Shown one piece after another: positions 7,676 to 16,554 of a DNA stretch of 64,000 nt. Origin of the DNA: Streptococcus ruminantium (lineage in GTDB: Bacteria > Bacillota > Bacilli > Lactobacillales > Streptococcaceae); the NCBI RefSeq assembly GCF_003609975.1, contig NZ_AP018400.1:570501-634500 (forward strand), written 5' to 3'. A model generated the notes under the pieces. That model was given only the letters and a program-made list of their open reading frames with translations. It had not been told where the DNA came from and did no database searches. The position numbers were made by a program, and so were the translations under genes. Position 1 is the first letter of the stretch; each line of letters opens with the position of its first letter.

Positions 7676-9622
7676 ATGATTAACATTACTTTCCCAGATG
7701 GCGCTGTGCGTCAATTTGAATCTGGTGTGACAACTTTTGAAATTGCTCAATCAATTAGCAGTTCTCTAGCAAAAAAAGCCCTTGCTGGTAAGTTCAATGG
7801 CCAGCTGGTTGACACGACTCGTGCCTTGACGACTGACGGTAGTCTTGAAATTGTGACACCAGACCATGAGGATGCATTTGCTGTTCTTCGTCATTCGGCT
7901 GCTCACCTTTTTGCTCAAGCGGCGCGTCGACTTTTCCCGGATATTAAATTGGGTGTAGGTCCTGCCATTCAGGATGGTTTTTACTACGATACTGATAATG
8001 CAGCGGGCCAGATTTCCAATGAGGATCTTGAGCGTATCGAAGCTGAGATGGCAAAAATTGTTAAGGAAAATCACATTTGTATTCGTGAGGAAGTCACGAA
8101 AGAGGAAGCTCTTGAAATCTTCGCTGATGATCCTTATAAGATTGAGCTGATTAGCGAGCATGCTGGTGATGCGGCTGGTTTGACAGTTTATCGTCAGGGT
8201 GAGTTTGTGGACCTTTGTCGCGGTCCCCACGTGCCATCAACTGGTCGTATCCAAGTCTTTAAATTGTTGAATGTAGCAGGAGCTTACTGGCGAGGAAATT
8301 CTGATAATGCTATGATGCAACGTGTTTACGGTACTGCTTGGTTTGACAAGAAAGACCTTAAAGCCTATCTTCAAATGCGTGAAGAAGCAAAAGAGCGTGA
8401 TCATCGCAAACTTGGTAAGGAACTTGATCTCTTCATGATTAGTCAAGAGGTGGGACAAGGGTTGCCATTCTGGTTGCCAAATGGAGCGACCATCCGCCGT
8501 ACCTTGGAGCGCTATATTACGGATAAGGAATTGGCTTCAGGTTACCAGCATGTCTACACACCGCCATTAGCTTCCGTTGAGCTGTATAAAACTTCGGGTC
8601 ACTGGGACCACTACCATGAAGATATGTTCCCAACGATGGATATGGGAGATGGTGAAGAATTTGTTCTTCGTCCGATGAACTGTCCGCACCATATTCAAGT
8701 CTATAAAAATCATGTACGTTCGTACCGTGAATTGCCAGTACGTATCGCTGAACTCGGTATGATGCACCGCTATGAAAAGTCTGGTGCCTTGACCGGTTTG
8801 CAGCGTGTACGTGAAATGACACTTAATGATGGGCATATCTTTGTCACCCCAGAGCAAATCCAAGAAGAGTTCAAGAAGGCTCTCCAATTGATTATTGACG
8901 TTTATGCCGATTTCAATCTCAACGATTACCGTTTCCGCTTATCTTTGCGTGATCCAGAAGACAAGGAGAAATACTTCGATGACGATCAGATGTGGGAAAA
9001 TGCCCAAAGTATGTTGAAGGCTGCCCTAGATGACATGGAAGTGTCTTATTTTGAGGCGGAAGGCGAGGCAGCTTTCTACGGACCAAAACTGGATATTCAG
9101 GTTAAGACTGCTCTTGGAAATGAAGAAACCTTGTCAACGATCCAACTTGATTTCCTGCTGCCAGAACGTTTCGGTTTGACCTATATCGGAGCTGATGGTG
9201 AAGAACACCGTCCGGTTATGATTCACCGGGGTATCATCTCAACCATGGAGCGTTTTACAGCCATCTTGATTGAAACTTACAAAGGTGCCTTCCCAACTTG
9301 GTTGGCTCCAACCCAAGTCACTATGATTCCTATTTCTGTAGAGGCACATTTGGATTATGCTTGGAAGGTTGCTAAAGAATTGCAAGACCGTGGTGTGCGT
9401 GTACATGTTGACGAGCGCAATGAGAAAATGCAGTACAAGATTCGTCAAAGTCAGACAAGCAAGATTCCATACCAGCTTATCGTTGGTGATAAGGAAATGG
9501 AAGACAATACAGTCAATGTTCGCCATTACGGAAGCAAAGCGACACAAACCTTATCTATTACTGAGTTTGTAGAAGCGATTTTAGCTGATATTGAGCGTAA
9601 ATCACGTCCAATCCAAGACTAA
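7676..9622 (+). CDS. thrS: Threonyl-tRNA synthetase
   Basis: This cytoplasmic class II aminoacyl-tRNA synthetase (648 residues) charges tRNA(Thr). Domains in order are TGS (residues about 1-60), the SAD editing domain with [10 protein letters not shown] and the Cys-containing DLCRGPHV, the catalytic core with motif 2 ([20 protein letters not shown]) and zinc-ligand regions (RPMNCPHH), motif 3 ([15 protein letters not shown]), and a C-terminal anticodon-binding domain ([10 protein letters not shown]...). The start MINITFPDG matches the family. Unusually, no Shine-Dalgarno sequence is visible before this ATG. Expression is probably controlled by the Thr T-box 480 bp upstream through read-through of the mazG-like gene. 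Confidence 0.96.
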   Translation: MINITFPDGAVRQFESGVTTFEIAQSISSSLAKKALAGKFNGQLVDTTRALTTDGSLEIVTPDHEDAFAVLRHSAAHLFAQAARRLFPDIKLGVGPAIQDGFYYDTDNAAGQISNEDLERIEAEMAKIVKENHICIREEVTKEEALEIFADDPYKIELISEHAGDAAGLTVYRQGEFVDLCRGPHVPSTGRIQVFKLLNVAGAYWRGNSDNAMMQRVYGTAWFDKKDLKAYLQMREEAKERDHRKLGKELDLFMISQEVGQGLPFWLPNGATIRRTLERYITDKELASGYQHVYTPPLASVELYKTSGHWDHYHEDMFPTMDMGDGEEFVLRPMNCPHHIQVYKNHVRSYRELPVRIAELGMMHRYEKSGALTGLQRVREMTLNDGHIFVTPEQIQEEFKKALQLIIDVYADFNLNDYRFRLSLRDPEDKEKYFDDDQMWENAQSMLKAALDDMEVSYFEAEGEAAFYGPKLDIQVKTALGNEETLSTIQLDFLLPERFGLTYIGADGEEHRPVMIHRGIISTMERFTAILIETYKGAFPTWLAPTQVTMIPISVEAHLDYAWKVAKELQDRGVRVHVDERNEKMQYKIRQSQTSKIPYQLIVGDKEMEDNTVNVRHYGSKATQTLSITEFVEAILADIERKSRPIQD

Positions 9623-9870
9623 TACTATTTAGATACGGTAAATTTGGAGAAAACAATTCTTTTTCTTCAACAAGTTAATTAGTCAGCTAATATTAAGGAA
9701 TGGATAATAACTAACCTTACTTGATAAGAGTTCTAGCGATGTTGTCACATGAAAAAACCAACAAGGTCGTTAGCTCGGGACTCTTGGAACTTGGCATACA
9801 AGTTTTGCAGAGATAGGAAGAGGATAAAGCGCGCTCAGTTGTGGCTCAAAATCTGACTCTCTGCTTAGAA

Positions 9871-9922
9871 AACGAACAAAGATTGATTTCCAGAAAAAGG
9901 AATCAAATCTTTGCTCGTTTTT
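9871..9922 (+). terminator. Terminator-like hairpin downstream of thrS
   Basis: AACGAACAAAGATTGATTTCC pairs imperfectly with GGAATCAAATCTTTGCTCG around the loop AGAAAAA, followed by TTTTTT. It lies 250 bp after the thrS stop. Confidence 0.65.
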
Positions 9923-10114
9923 TATGTATACCAATTTATATAATGCAAATATATGCTGATTAGAGTTATTTTGTTCCAAGCTCTTTTTACTAAATATTAC
10001 CGGAGTGAAATAAGAAGTAAGCGAACCCTGAATCATAATTTTGAAAATGTGAAAGTGAGCGAGACTGGAAGAAAAGTTTATCTCGGGTCAAACATCCTTA
10101 AAACGACCATTCTA

Positions 10115-10159
10115 AAAAGACTTAGAATCATCGGTAAAACCATTGATTCTAAGTCTTTT
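10115..10159. terminator. Perfect 16-bp hairpin, bidirectional terminator
   Basis: AAAAGACTTAGAATCA (10115-10130) and TGATTCTAAGTCTTTT (10144-10159) are exact inverted repeats with A and T runs at the outer ends. It can terminate thrS read-through on the plus strand and the amino-acid ABC operon on the minus strand. Confidence 0.85.
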
Positions 10160-10288
10160 ATGATTGGTGTCTAATTTTTTGTGACATCTCCTAAGTGATT
10201 TGGCTTGGTATTGTACACATAGATATAAAAGGTTGTGGAACTGAAATTTATTCAGTTGCGCTATTGACGTATGGATTTTTTAAGAGCA

Positions 10289-10948
10289 TTATTCAATACT
10301 GTTTGCCCAAGATTTAGCTACATAGCGTGATAGGCTTGAGATAGCGAAGTTGATACTGAAGTAAATCAGAGCTACCATAAGATAGAGAGCGAAAACTTGC
10401 TCAGCTTCAAAGTAGCGACTCATAAGGATTTGGCTAGAACCAAAAAGTTCTTGAAGAGCGATAACAGAGTAGAGGAAACTAGTATCTTTGATGACTGTCA
10501 CAGTTTGTGAGATGATGGCTGGCAGTATCTTGCGAATAGCTTGAGGCATAATGATGTAGACCATGATTTGAATAGAAGTAAAACCTTGTGACAAACCAGC
10601 CTCTATCTGACCTGATCCGACAGCATTGAGACCACCACGAATGATTTCGGCCATGGCTGCGGTGGTAAAAATAGTAAAGGCGGTGATACCCGCAGGTGTT
10701 GATTTCATTTGGAAAATCAAGAAAACTGTGAAAATCCATAATAAATTTGGCACATTTCGAACAAATTCAATGTAGATGGTCGCTATCCATTTTAAAAGTA
10801 GATTTTTTCCATTACGCATGATAGCTAAAACCATGCCAAATAGAACCGACAGAACTATGGAAATACTTGAAATATAGAGAGTGAGATTTAATCCGTTACA
10901 GAGTAGTTGAAAAGTTGAGGGTCTGAGCAATTCTAAAATATAATCCAT
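10289..10948 (-). CDS. Polar amino-acid ABC transporter permease (second)
   Basis: This is a HisM/GlnP-type inner-membrane permease of 219 residues with about five transmembrane helices and the cytoplasmic EAA loop (AGLSQGFTSIQIMVYIIMPQAIRKILP) that contacts the ATPase. It pairs with the neighbouring permease to make a heterodimeric channel. The start follows AAGGAGGT. It is the last gene of a four-gene unit in the same order as the Bacillus glnQHMP operon. The substrate is probably glutamine, glutamate or a related polar amino acid but cannot be fixed from sequence. Confidence 0.9.
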   Translation of the reverse strand: MDYILELLRPSTFQLLCNGLNLTLYISSISIVLSVLFGMVLAIMRNGKNLLLKWIATIYIEFVRNVPNLLWIFTVFLIFQMKSTPAGITAFTIFTTAAMAEIIRGGLNAVGSGQIEAGLSQGFTSIQIMVYIIMPQAIRKILPAIISQTVTVIKDTSFLYSVIALQELFGSSQILMSRYFEAEQVFALYLMVALIYFSINFAISSLSRYVAKSWANSIE

Positions 10949-10960
10949 TCTTCAACCTCC

Positions 10961-11659
10961 TTAGTGTGAAAAGGCAGTCTTGTTTTTTTCTTCAATGCGG
11001 CGTCCCCAGCTAGCAACAGGGAAGCACATGATGAAGTAGAGAAAGGCGGCGCCAGTAAATGCTGGGATATAGTTGGCATTCATAGCAGACCAAGATTTAG
11101 TCATAAACATAATATCTGCTCCAGAGATAATGGCAACCGTAGCAGTGTTCTTAATCAAGTTAACGACTTGGTTGGTCAATGGTGGTAAAATAGTGGGAAT
11201 GGCCTGTGGCAAGATAATCATACGCATGGTTTCAGCAGGGGTGAAACCTTGAGAGAGAGCGGCTTCTGTCTGACCAAGCGGAACCGCTTCAATGCCTGCA
11301 CGAATGACCTCTGCAATATAAGCACCATGGTATAATCCTACACAGATAACCGCCGTCCAGTAGATGGAGGGCATGAGGGTATAGTTAGAAATCAAAGGTA
11401 GACCGTAGTAGACAATCATAAATTGTACCAAAAGTGGTGTATTTTGGTAGTATTCAACATAGATACGGGCAATTAGTTTTCCGCATATATTTTTACTAGA
11501 AGACAGGCTACCGAATACAATACCAAGCAGCATAGCCATGATAAGAGCGCCGACGGAGATTGCTAGGGTAAAGAGAAATCCTTGGAAAAAAATAGGGAAA
11601 TCATTGAAATAACGGATCCAATTTTCCCAAGCATATGGACTAGTTGTTAACACATTCAT
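10961..11659 (-). CDS. Polar amino-acid ABC transporter permease (first)
   Basis: This HisM/GlnP-family permease (232 residues) has several membrane helices and the EAA motif AALSQGFTPAETMRMIILPQAIPTILP. The start is taken at MNVLTTS, which has GAAAGG nine bases upstream; an in-frame TTG three codons earlier overlaps that ribosome binding site and was rejected. It lies 14 bp after the binding-protein gene and 12 bp before the second permease, so the genes are co-transcribed. Confidence 0.9.
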   Translation of the reverse strand: MNVLTTSPYAWENWIRYFNDFPIFFQGFLFTLAISVGALIMAMLLGIVFGSLSSSKNICGKLIARIYVEYYQNTPLLVQFMIVYYGLPLISNYTLMPSIYWTAVICVGLYHGAYIAEVIRAGIEAVPLGQTEAALSQGFTPAETMRMIILPQAIPTILPPLTNQVVNLIKNTATVAIISGADIMFMTKSWSAMNANYIPAFTGAAFLYFIMCFPVASWGRRIEEKNKTAFSH

Positions 11660-11673
11660 AACTTTCAACCTTT

Positions 11674-12510
11674 CTATTCATCCGTTTCTGTGATTGGTTG
11701 GAGACTATTGGCATTGTAAATAGTTTGAAGACTTCCATCAGTTGCCCATTCTTTGATTAAACCATTTAAATAGTTGTTGAGGTCCTTATTGGATAATTTG
11801 GTAACGATACCATAATCTGAAGCTGAGAAGCTGAAATCCATAAGTTCAGATTTGGAACTGATGTAGCCAGAAAGGATGGATTGGTCTACTGAGAAGGCAT
11901 CTGTTCGTCGAGCACGAAGGGAGACAGATAATTCAGGGTAAGAGCCTAATTCTGCAAAGTTAACAGAAATTTTATATTTTTCTGCTAAATTTGTAATCAA
12001 TTTGCGGGTAATGGAGCCTTGAGCGACACCGATTGTTTTACCATCTAAATCTCCAAAATTCTTAATGCCACTATCTTTGTTTACTAAAAAGCCAACGGCA
12101 TCGGTGTAGTAGGGGGATGTAAAATTATAGAGGAGCTTGCGTTCTTCAGTGATGGTAAAAGTGGCGATGACGATATCAACTTGGCCATTATCTAAAAGCG
12201 GTCCACGGGTCTGAGCTGTTACGGGTGTAAATTCAATATCAACACCAAGTTTATCAGCAATTTTTTGGGCAATATCAATTTCCATCCCCTCAAATTTTCC
12301 AGTATCAGGGTTCTTGTAGCCGAAATTAGGGACATCCTGTTTCACTCCAACGCGGAGTACCCCTCTATCTATGATAGTTTGTACTTGATTATTGGCAGAT
12401 AGATTGTCTGGTACCTCAGTCTGGGCGATAGGTTGTTTGGCAAAGAGACAACAAACAAAGCCGATGAGGAGAAGGGGAATGATAAAGAAGTTGCATCTTT
12501 TCTTATTCAT
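11674..12510 (-). CDS. Amino-acid ABC transporter substrate-binding protein (family 3)
   Basis: This extracytoplasmic solute receptor has 278 residues. After an N-terminal hydrophobic segment comes the family 3 core with LRVGVKQDVPNFGYKNPDTGKFEGMEIDIA and TFTITEERKLLYNFTSPYY. Most Gram-positive receptors of this class are lipoproteins, but the hydrophobic segment reads LIGFVCCLFAKQ, in which neither cysteine sits in a good lipobox. It may be an atypical lipoprotein or stay attached through an uncleaved signal anchor. Its place between the ATPase and the permeases makes it the receptor of this importer. Confidence 0.88.
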   Translation of the reverse strand: MNKKRCNFFIIPLLLIGFVCCLFAKQPIAQTEVPDNLSANNQVQTIIDRGVLRVGVKQDVPNFGYKNPDTGKFEGMEIDIAQKIADKLGVDIEFTPVTAQTRGPLLDNGQVDIVIATFTITEERKLLYNFTSPYYTDAVGFLVNKDSGIKNFGDLDGKTIGVAQGSITRKLITNLAEKYKISVNFAELGSYPELSVSLRARRTDAFSVDQSILSGYISSKSELMDFSFSASDYGIVTKLSNKDLNNYLNGLIKEWATDGSLQTIYNANSLQPITETDE

Positions 12511-12519
12511 AGGTACCTC

Positions 12520-13281
12520 CTAAAGTTTAATCTTATCAGATTCATGGTTTATAATTTTGCTGAGGAACTGTTGGGCACGTGGTTCGGTGGGATGATCGAA
12601 AAATCCGTTGACATCGGTCGTGTCTACCAATACTTCACCTTCTGCCATGAAGATGATACGGTCTGCGACCTTGCGGGCAAAGCCCATTTCATGCGTTACG
12701 ATAATCATATTCATACCATCACGAGCTAATTTTTGCATGACAGTAAGTACATCACCGATGGTTTCAGGGTCAAGTGCTGAAGTTGGTTCATCAAAGAGCA
12801 ACAATTCAGGCTGCATGGCTAAGCCACGGGCAATGGCTACACGCTGTTTTTGTCCACCTGATAACATAGCAGGGTAAGAATCTTTTCTATCCCAGAGATT
12901 GACGAATTCTAGGTATTTTTGAGCAGTTTTTTCGGCGCTGACCTTGTCAATTCCCAAAACCTTAATAGGAGCCAATGTCACGTTTTCTAACACGGTTTTA
13001 TGTGGGTAGAGGTTGAAATGCTGAAATACCATACCCACCTCCTTTCGAAGGGCAACTAATTCTTTGACTGTGGAGTTTGAAACTGTATGACCGTTCACAA
13101 TAAGCGATCCCTTGTTAATCATTTCTAAACCGTTGATAGTACGAATAAGCGTTGACTTTCCAGAACCAGATGGTCCAAGGAGAACAACAACCTGTCCAGG
13201 TTTGAATTCTAAGTTAATGTTGCGTAAGGCATGGTAGTCACCATAATATTTATTGACATTTTTAAATTCTACTAAAGTCAT
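12520..13281 (-). CDS. Polar amino-acid ABC transporter ATP-binding protein
   Basis: This ABC ATPase has 253 residues. Walker A is GPSGSGKST, the Q loop is MVFQHFNLYPH, the signature is LSGGQKQR, Walker B is LLLFDEPTSALDP and the H-loop is VTHEMGF. It matches GlnQ/HisP-type importers. The start MTLVEFKNV follows AAGGAG; upstream in-frame codons lack such a site and overlap the promoter. It is the first gene of the operon, 9 bp before the binding protein gene. Confidence 0.93.
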   Translation of the reverse strand: MTLVEFKNVNKYYGDYHALRNINLEFKPGQVVVLLGPSGSGKSTLIRTINGLEMINKGSLIVNGHTVSNSTVKELVALRKEVGMVFQHFNLYPHKTVLENVTLAPIKVLGIDKVSAEKTAQKYLEFVNLWDRKDSYPAMLSGGQKQRVAIARGLAMQPELLLFDEPTSALDPETIGDVLTVMQKLARDGMNMIIVTHEMGFARKVADRIIFMAEGEVLVDTTDVNGFFDHPTEPRAQQFLSKIINHESDKIKL

Positions 13282-13318
13282 AAGCTTCTCCTTGTGTAAT
13301 CGTTTTTTATGTACTATC

Positions 13319-13347
13319 ATCTTAGCATTGCCGATATGGAGTGTCAA
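13319..13347 (-). promoter_or_regulatory. Promoter of the amino-acid ABC operon
   Basis: On the minus strand TTGACA (13347-13342) and TAAGAT (13324-13319) are 17 bp apart. This is a near-consensus sigma-A promoter about 40 bp before the ATPase start codon. Confidence 0.8.
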
Positions 13348-13374
13348 GTAAATTCTGACAATTTAATCTATTTT

Positions 13375-13393
13375 ATGTTATAAAATATAACAT
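13375..13393. promoter_or_regulatory. Palindrome between the ABC operon and vicR
   Basis: ATGTTATA-aaa-TATAACAT is a perfect 8-bp inverted repeat, 28 bp upstream of the operon's -35 box and 48 bp upstream of the vicR -10 box. It looks like a dimeric operator. The protein that binds it is unknown; it does not match CodY, CcpA or the direct-repeat WalR/VicR box. Confidence 0.45.
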
Positions 13394-13437
13394 TATGATG
13401 TAAAGTGATTTTGAACTATGAATTTTTTAGGTAAGTT

Positions 13438-13446
13438 TGTTATAAT
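13438..13446 (+). promoter_or_regulatory. Extended -10 promoter of vicRKX
   Basis: TGTTATAAT is a consensus -10 hexamer with the extended TGn motif, 30 bp before the vicR ATG. No good -35 box is present at the right distance, as is common for extended -10 promoters. Confidence 0.65.
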
Positions 13447-13475
13447 AGAAGAAATAGAACGAAGGTAAGACACAA

Positions 13476-14180
13476 ATGAAAAAAATACTAATTGTAGATG
13501 ATGAAAAACCAATCTCAGATATTATCAAATTTAATATGACCCGTGAAGGATATGAAGTAGTGACAGCTTTTGACGGTCGTGAAGCACTGGAGACATTTGA
13601 GAAGGAATTTCCAGATGTTGTTATTTTGGATGTGATGTTGCCGGAGTTAGATGGACTAGAAGTGGCTCGAACAATCCGCAAGACTAGCAATGTTCCTATA
13701 CTAATGCTATCAGCTAAAGATAGCGAGTTTGATAAGGTTATCGGTCTTGAACTTGGTGCGGATGACTATGTGACAAAGCCCTTCTCTAATCGTGAATTAC
13801 AGGCGCGTGTCAAGGCTCTTCTTCGTCGCAGTGAATTGACAGAAACGCAAGTTAATCTTTCTTCCACAAGTACCTCAGAGTTAGTTATTGGGGACTTAGT
13901 TATCTTGCCAGATGCTTTTGTGGCTAAAAAACATGGTAGGGAATTGGAGTTGACTCATCGTGAGTTCGAATTGCTTCATCATCTAGCTAAGCATTTGGGT
14001 CAGGTGATGACTCGCGAGCATTTGCTGGAAACTGTGTGGGGCTACGATTATTTTGGTGATGTTCGTACAGTGGATGTGACCATTCGCCGTCTGCGGGAGA
14101 AGATTGAAGATACGCCAAGCAGACCTGAGTACATCCTGACCCGTCGAGGTGTAGGATATTTTATAAAGGGAAATGTTTAA
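13476..14180 (+). CDS. vicR: Response regulator VicR (WalR)
   Basis: This OmpR/PhoB-family regulator (234 residues) controls cell-wall hydrolase and membrane genes and is generally essential in streptococci. The receiver domain has acidic residues D8-D9, phospho-acceptor D52 (VVILDVMLP) and conserved K in [10 protein letters not shown]. The C-terminal winged helix includes [15 protein letters not shown] and [13 protein letters not shown]. The first residues [20 protein letters not shown] are characteristic. It overlaps vicK by 8 bp, showing translational coupling. Confidence 0.97.
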   Translation: MKKILIVDDEKPISDIIKFNMTREGYEVVTAFDGREALETFEKEFPDVVILDVMLPELDGLEVARTIRKTSNVPILMLSAKDSEFDKVIGLELGADDYVTKPFSNRELQARVKALLRRSELTETQVNLSSTSTSELVIGDLVILPDAFVAKKHGRELELTHREFELLHHLAKHLGQVMTREHLLETVWGYDYFGDVRTVDVTIRRLREKIEDTPSRPEYILTRRGVGYFIKGNV

Positions 14181-15522
14181 TCAATTACGGTATCTAATTA
14201 CTACAGCAGAGTTTTGGTTTGTCGGAATTTTGATTGGTTTTCTGATTGCTTTGACGGTTCTCTTGATTGAAAACTACCGAGATAATAAGCAAATCAAACA
14301 ACTGAATCAAAAAGTTAATGCTCTCATTGATGGAAATTATGCAGATATTTTAGATTTGAGAGGGAGTCCAGAAATTACTGATATGGCTAACTCTCTTAAT
14401 GATTTGTCAGAAGTTATTCGGCTGACTCATGATCATTTAGAGCAGGAAAAAACACGCTTGACTTCCATTCTTTCCTATATGAGTGATGGGGTGGTTGCAA
14501 CGGACAGGATTGGGCGAGTTATCATGATCAACGATATGGCCCAGAAGCAGTTGGGGTTATCGGGAAAAAAGCAGGAACAGTACCATCTGCTAGAGGTGTT
14601 AGATTTACCAGATCGGTATACTCTCAGAGATTTGTTTGCTCAGACACCAGAGATTATTATTGAGCACACCAATGAAAATGAGGAATTTCTTACTCTTCGT
14701 GCCAATTTTGCTACCATTCGTAGCGAGAGCGGCTTGATTTCAGGTCTAGTAGTCGTCTTGCACGATATGACCGAACAGGCCAAAGAAGAGCGAGAGCGGC
14801 GCTTATTCGTATCCAATGTCAGTCATGAATTGCGGACTCCTTTGACTTCTGTTAAGTCCTACTTAGAAGCCTTGGATGAAGGAGCTTTGACTGAGTCGGT
14901 TGCCCCGAGTTTTGTCAAAGTATCCTTGGATGAAACCAATCGAATGATACGGATGATTACAGACTTGTTAAGTCTCTCCCGAATCGACAATCAAGTTGGT
15001 CAGGTAGATGTGGAGCTGATCAATTTTACGGCTTTTGTAACCTTTATCCTCAACCGTTTTGACCAGATGAAAAATGCCGACTCTGATAAGGTTTACACCA
15101 TTGTACGTGATTATCAGATTAGCCCAATTTGGGTGGAGATTGATACTGATAAGATGACGCAAGTTTTAGATAATATCCTGAACAATGCTATCAAATACTC
15201 ACCTGATGGTGGTAGGATTACTTTTAGTATGAAAACGACAGACAGCCAGTTGATTGTGTCTATTTCCGATGAAGGTTTGGGGATTCCAAAGACAGACTTA
15301 CCTAAGATTTTCGACCGTTTTTATCGGGTAGACAAGGCACGCTCAAGGGCACAAGGAGGCACTGGCTTAGGACTGGCCATTGCCAAAGAAATCATCAAGC
15401 AACACAGGGGCTTTATTTGGGCTAAGAGCGAGTATGGCCATGGTTCAACCTTTACCATTGTCTTACCATATAGTAAGGACATTGCTCTTGACGATTGGGA
15501 TGAAGCTTCTGAGGAAGAATAG
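14173..15522 (+). CDS. vicK: Sensor histidine kinase VicK (WalK)
   Basis: VicK (449 residues) phosphorylates VicR. It has the streptococcal architecture: one transmembrane helix (about 13-33) with almost no extracellular loop, then a HAMP-like linker, a PAS domain (about 100-200), the dimerisation domain with phospho-acceptor H218 in [12 protein letters not shown], and an ATPase domain with N box (LNNAIKYSP), DEGLGIP and [13 protein letters not shown]. Staphylococcal and Bacillus WalK have two helices and a large sensor loop, absent here. The signal is therefore probably sensed in the membrane or cytoplasm. Confidence 0.96.
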   Translation: MFNQLRYLITTAEFWFVGILIGFLIALTVLLIENYRDNKQIKQLNQKVNALIDGNYADILDLRGSPEITDMANSLNDLSEVIRLTHDHLEQEKTRLTSILSYMSDGVVATDRIGRVIMINDMAQKQLGLSGKKQEQYHLLEVLDLPDRYTLRDLFAQTPEIIIEHTNENEEFLTLRANFATIRSESGLISGLVVVLHDMTEQAKEERERRLFVSNVSHELRTPLTSVKSYLEALDEGALTESVAPSFVKVSLDETNRMIRMITDLLSLSRIDNQVGQVDVELINFTAFVTFILNRFDQMKNADSDKVYTIVRDYQISPIWVEIDTDKMTQVLDNILNNAIKYSPDGGRITFSMKTTDSQLIVSISDEGLGIPKTDLPKIFDRFYRVDKARSRAQGGTGLGLAIAKEIIKQHRGFIWAKSEYGHGSTFTIVLPYSKDIALDDWDEASEEE

Positions 15523-15528
15523 GAGAAC

Positions 15529-16332
15529 ATGATCGGAAAAGGTTTTAATTACAGTATTTTAGCTTCGGGCTCCAGTGGTAATTGCTTTTATTTGGAAACC
15601 GATAAGAAGAAAATTTTAGTGGATGCAGGTTTGTCTGGTAAAAAGATCACCAGTCTCCTTTCGGAAATTGACCGCAGACCAGAGGAGATTGATGCTATTT
15701 TTGTGACGCATGAGCATAGTGACCATATCCATGGTATCGGTGTCTTGGCTCGGAAATATGGCATGGATATATACGCTAACGAGTTAACCTGGCAGGCAAT
15801 GGAAAGTAAGCTTGGTAAGATTGATGTTGCTCAGAAACATATCTTTGAGCTAGGGGCGATGAAGACATTTGGAGACTTGGACATTGAATCCTTCGGTGTC
15901 AGTCACGATGCAGCCTGCCCACAATTTTATCGTTTTATGAAGGACGATAAGTCTTTCGTTATGTTGACAGATACAGGTTATGTCAGTGATCGCATGGTTG
16001 GAATTGTGGAAAATGCAGATGCCTATTTGATTGAGGCGAACCATGATGTTGAAATTTTGCGGGCAGGTTCTTATTCTTGGAATTTGAAGCAGCGTATCCT
16101 TTCAGATAAGGGGCACCTCTGTAATGAGGATGGAGCAGATGCTATGATTCGCTCGCTAGGAAATCGGACAAAAAAGATTTACCTTGGGCATTTGTCTAAG
16201 GAGAATAATATTAAAGAACTTGCTCATATGACGATGGTTAATCAGCTTGCGCAAGCTGACTTGGGAGTAGGAACTGATTTTCAAGTTTGTGATACGTCTC
16301 CGGATACAGCAACCGCTTTAACGAAGATTTGA
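15529..16332 (+). CDS. vicX: VicX/WalJ metallo-beta-lactamase-fold hydrolase
   Basis: VicX (267 residues, YycJ family) has the metal-binding motif THEHSDHIHG and further ligands at VSHDA, LTDTGY and HLSKENN. It is the third gene of the streptococcal vicRKX operon, 6 bp after vicK. It is soluble; homologues are reported to act on DNA as nucleases in repair, and it affects VicRK output and competence in some species. A terminator at 16334-16361 closes the operon. Confidence 0.94.
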   Translation: MIGKGFNYSILASGSSGNCFYLETDKKKILVDAGLSGKKITSLLSEIDRRPEEIDAIFVTHEHSDHIHGIGVLARKYGMDIYANELTWQAMESKLGKIDVAQKHIFELGAMKTFGDLDIESFGVSHDAACPQFYRFMKDDKSFVMLTDTGYVSDRMVGIVENADAYLIEANHDVEILRAGSYSWNLKQRILSDKGHLCNEDGADAMIRSLGNRTKKIYLGHLSKENNIKELAHMTMVNQLAQADLGVGTDFQVCDTSPDTATALTKI

Positions 16333-16333
16333 T

Positions 16334-16361
16334 AAAAAGGTCATGTTTAACATGGCTTTTT
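16334..16361 (+). terminator. Terminator of vicRKX
   Basis: AAAAAGGTCATG and CATGGCTTTTT form a hairpin directly after the vicX stop codon, ending in a T run. Confidence 0.75.
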
Positions 16362-16554
16362 GTCTTTCTTACTTTGATGAATACGAGACTACATTTGGGC
16401 ATGGATAGCTACAATATCAAGGCTTCAAAATAACTAGATATTGCGTTTTGTGACTGTCAGCACAATATGCCTGAAAAATGACTAGGTCAAAAAATATTTT
16501 TTGCTCGTGATGTGATATAATGATGTAGAAACTTTCTAGAATGAGGTTTATGAA

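Larger units (their letters stand above)
9623..10288. other. Long intergenic region between thrS and an ABC transporter
   Basis: About 660 bp hold two strong hairpin terminators (9871-9922 and 10115-10159) but no gene I could support. A minus-strand open frame at 9770-10036 has no family resemblance and crosses a terminator stem. The sequence between the hairpins may be decayed coding or repeat sequence. Confidence 0.5.

Noticed and set aside
8517..8887. Minus-strand open frames inside thrS
   Set aside because: They are shadows of the thrS coding sequence on the opposite strand.
9770..10036. Minus-strand open frame of 88 codons
   Set aside because: It crosses a strong terminator hairpin, resembles no family and lacks a convincing start.
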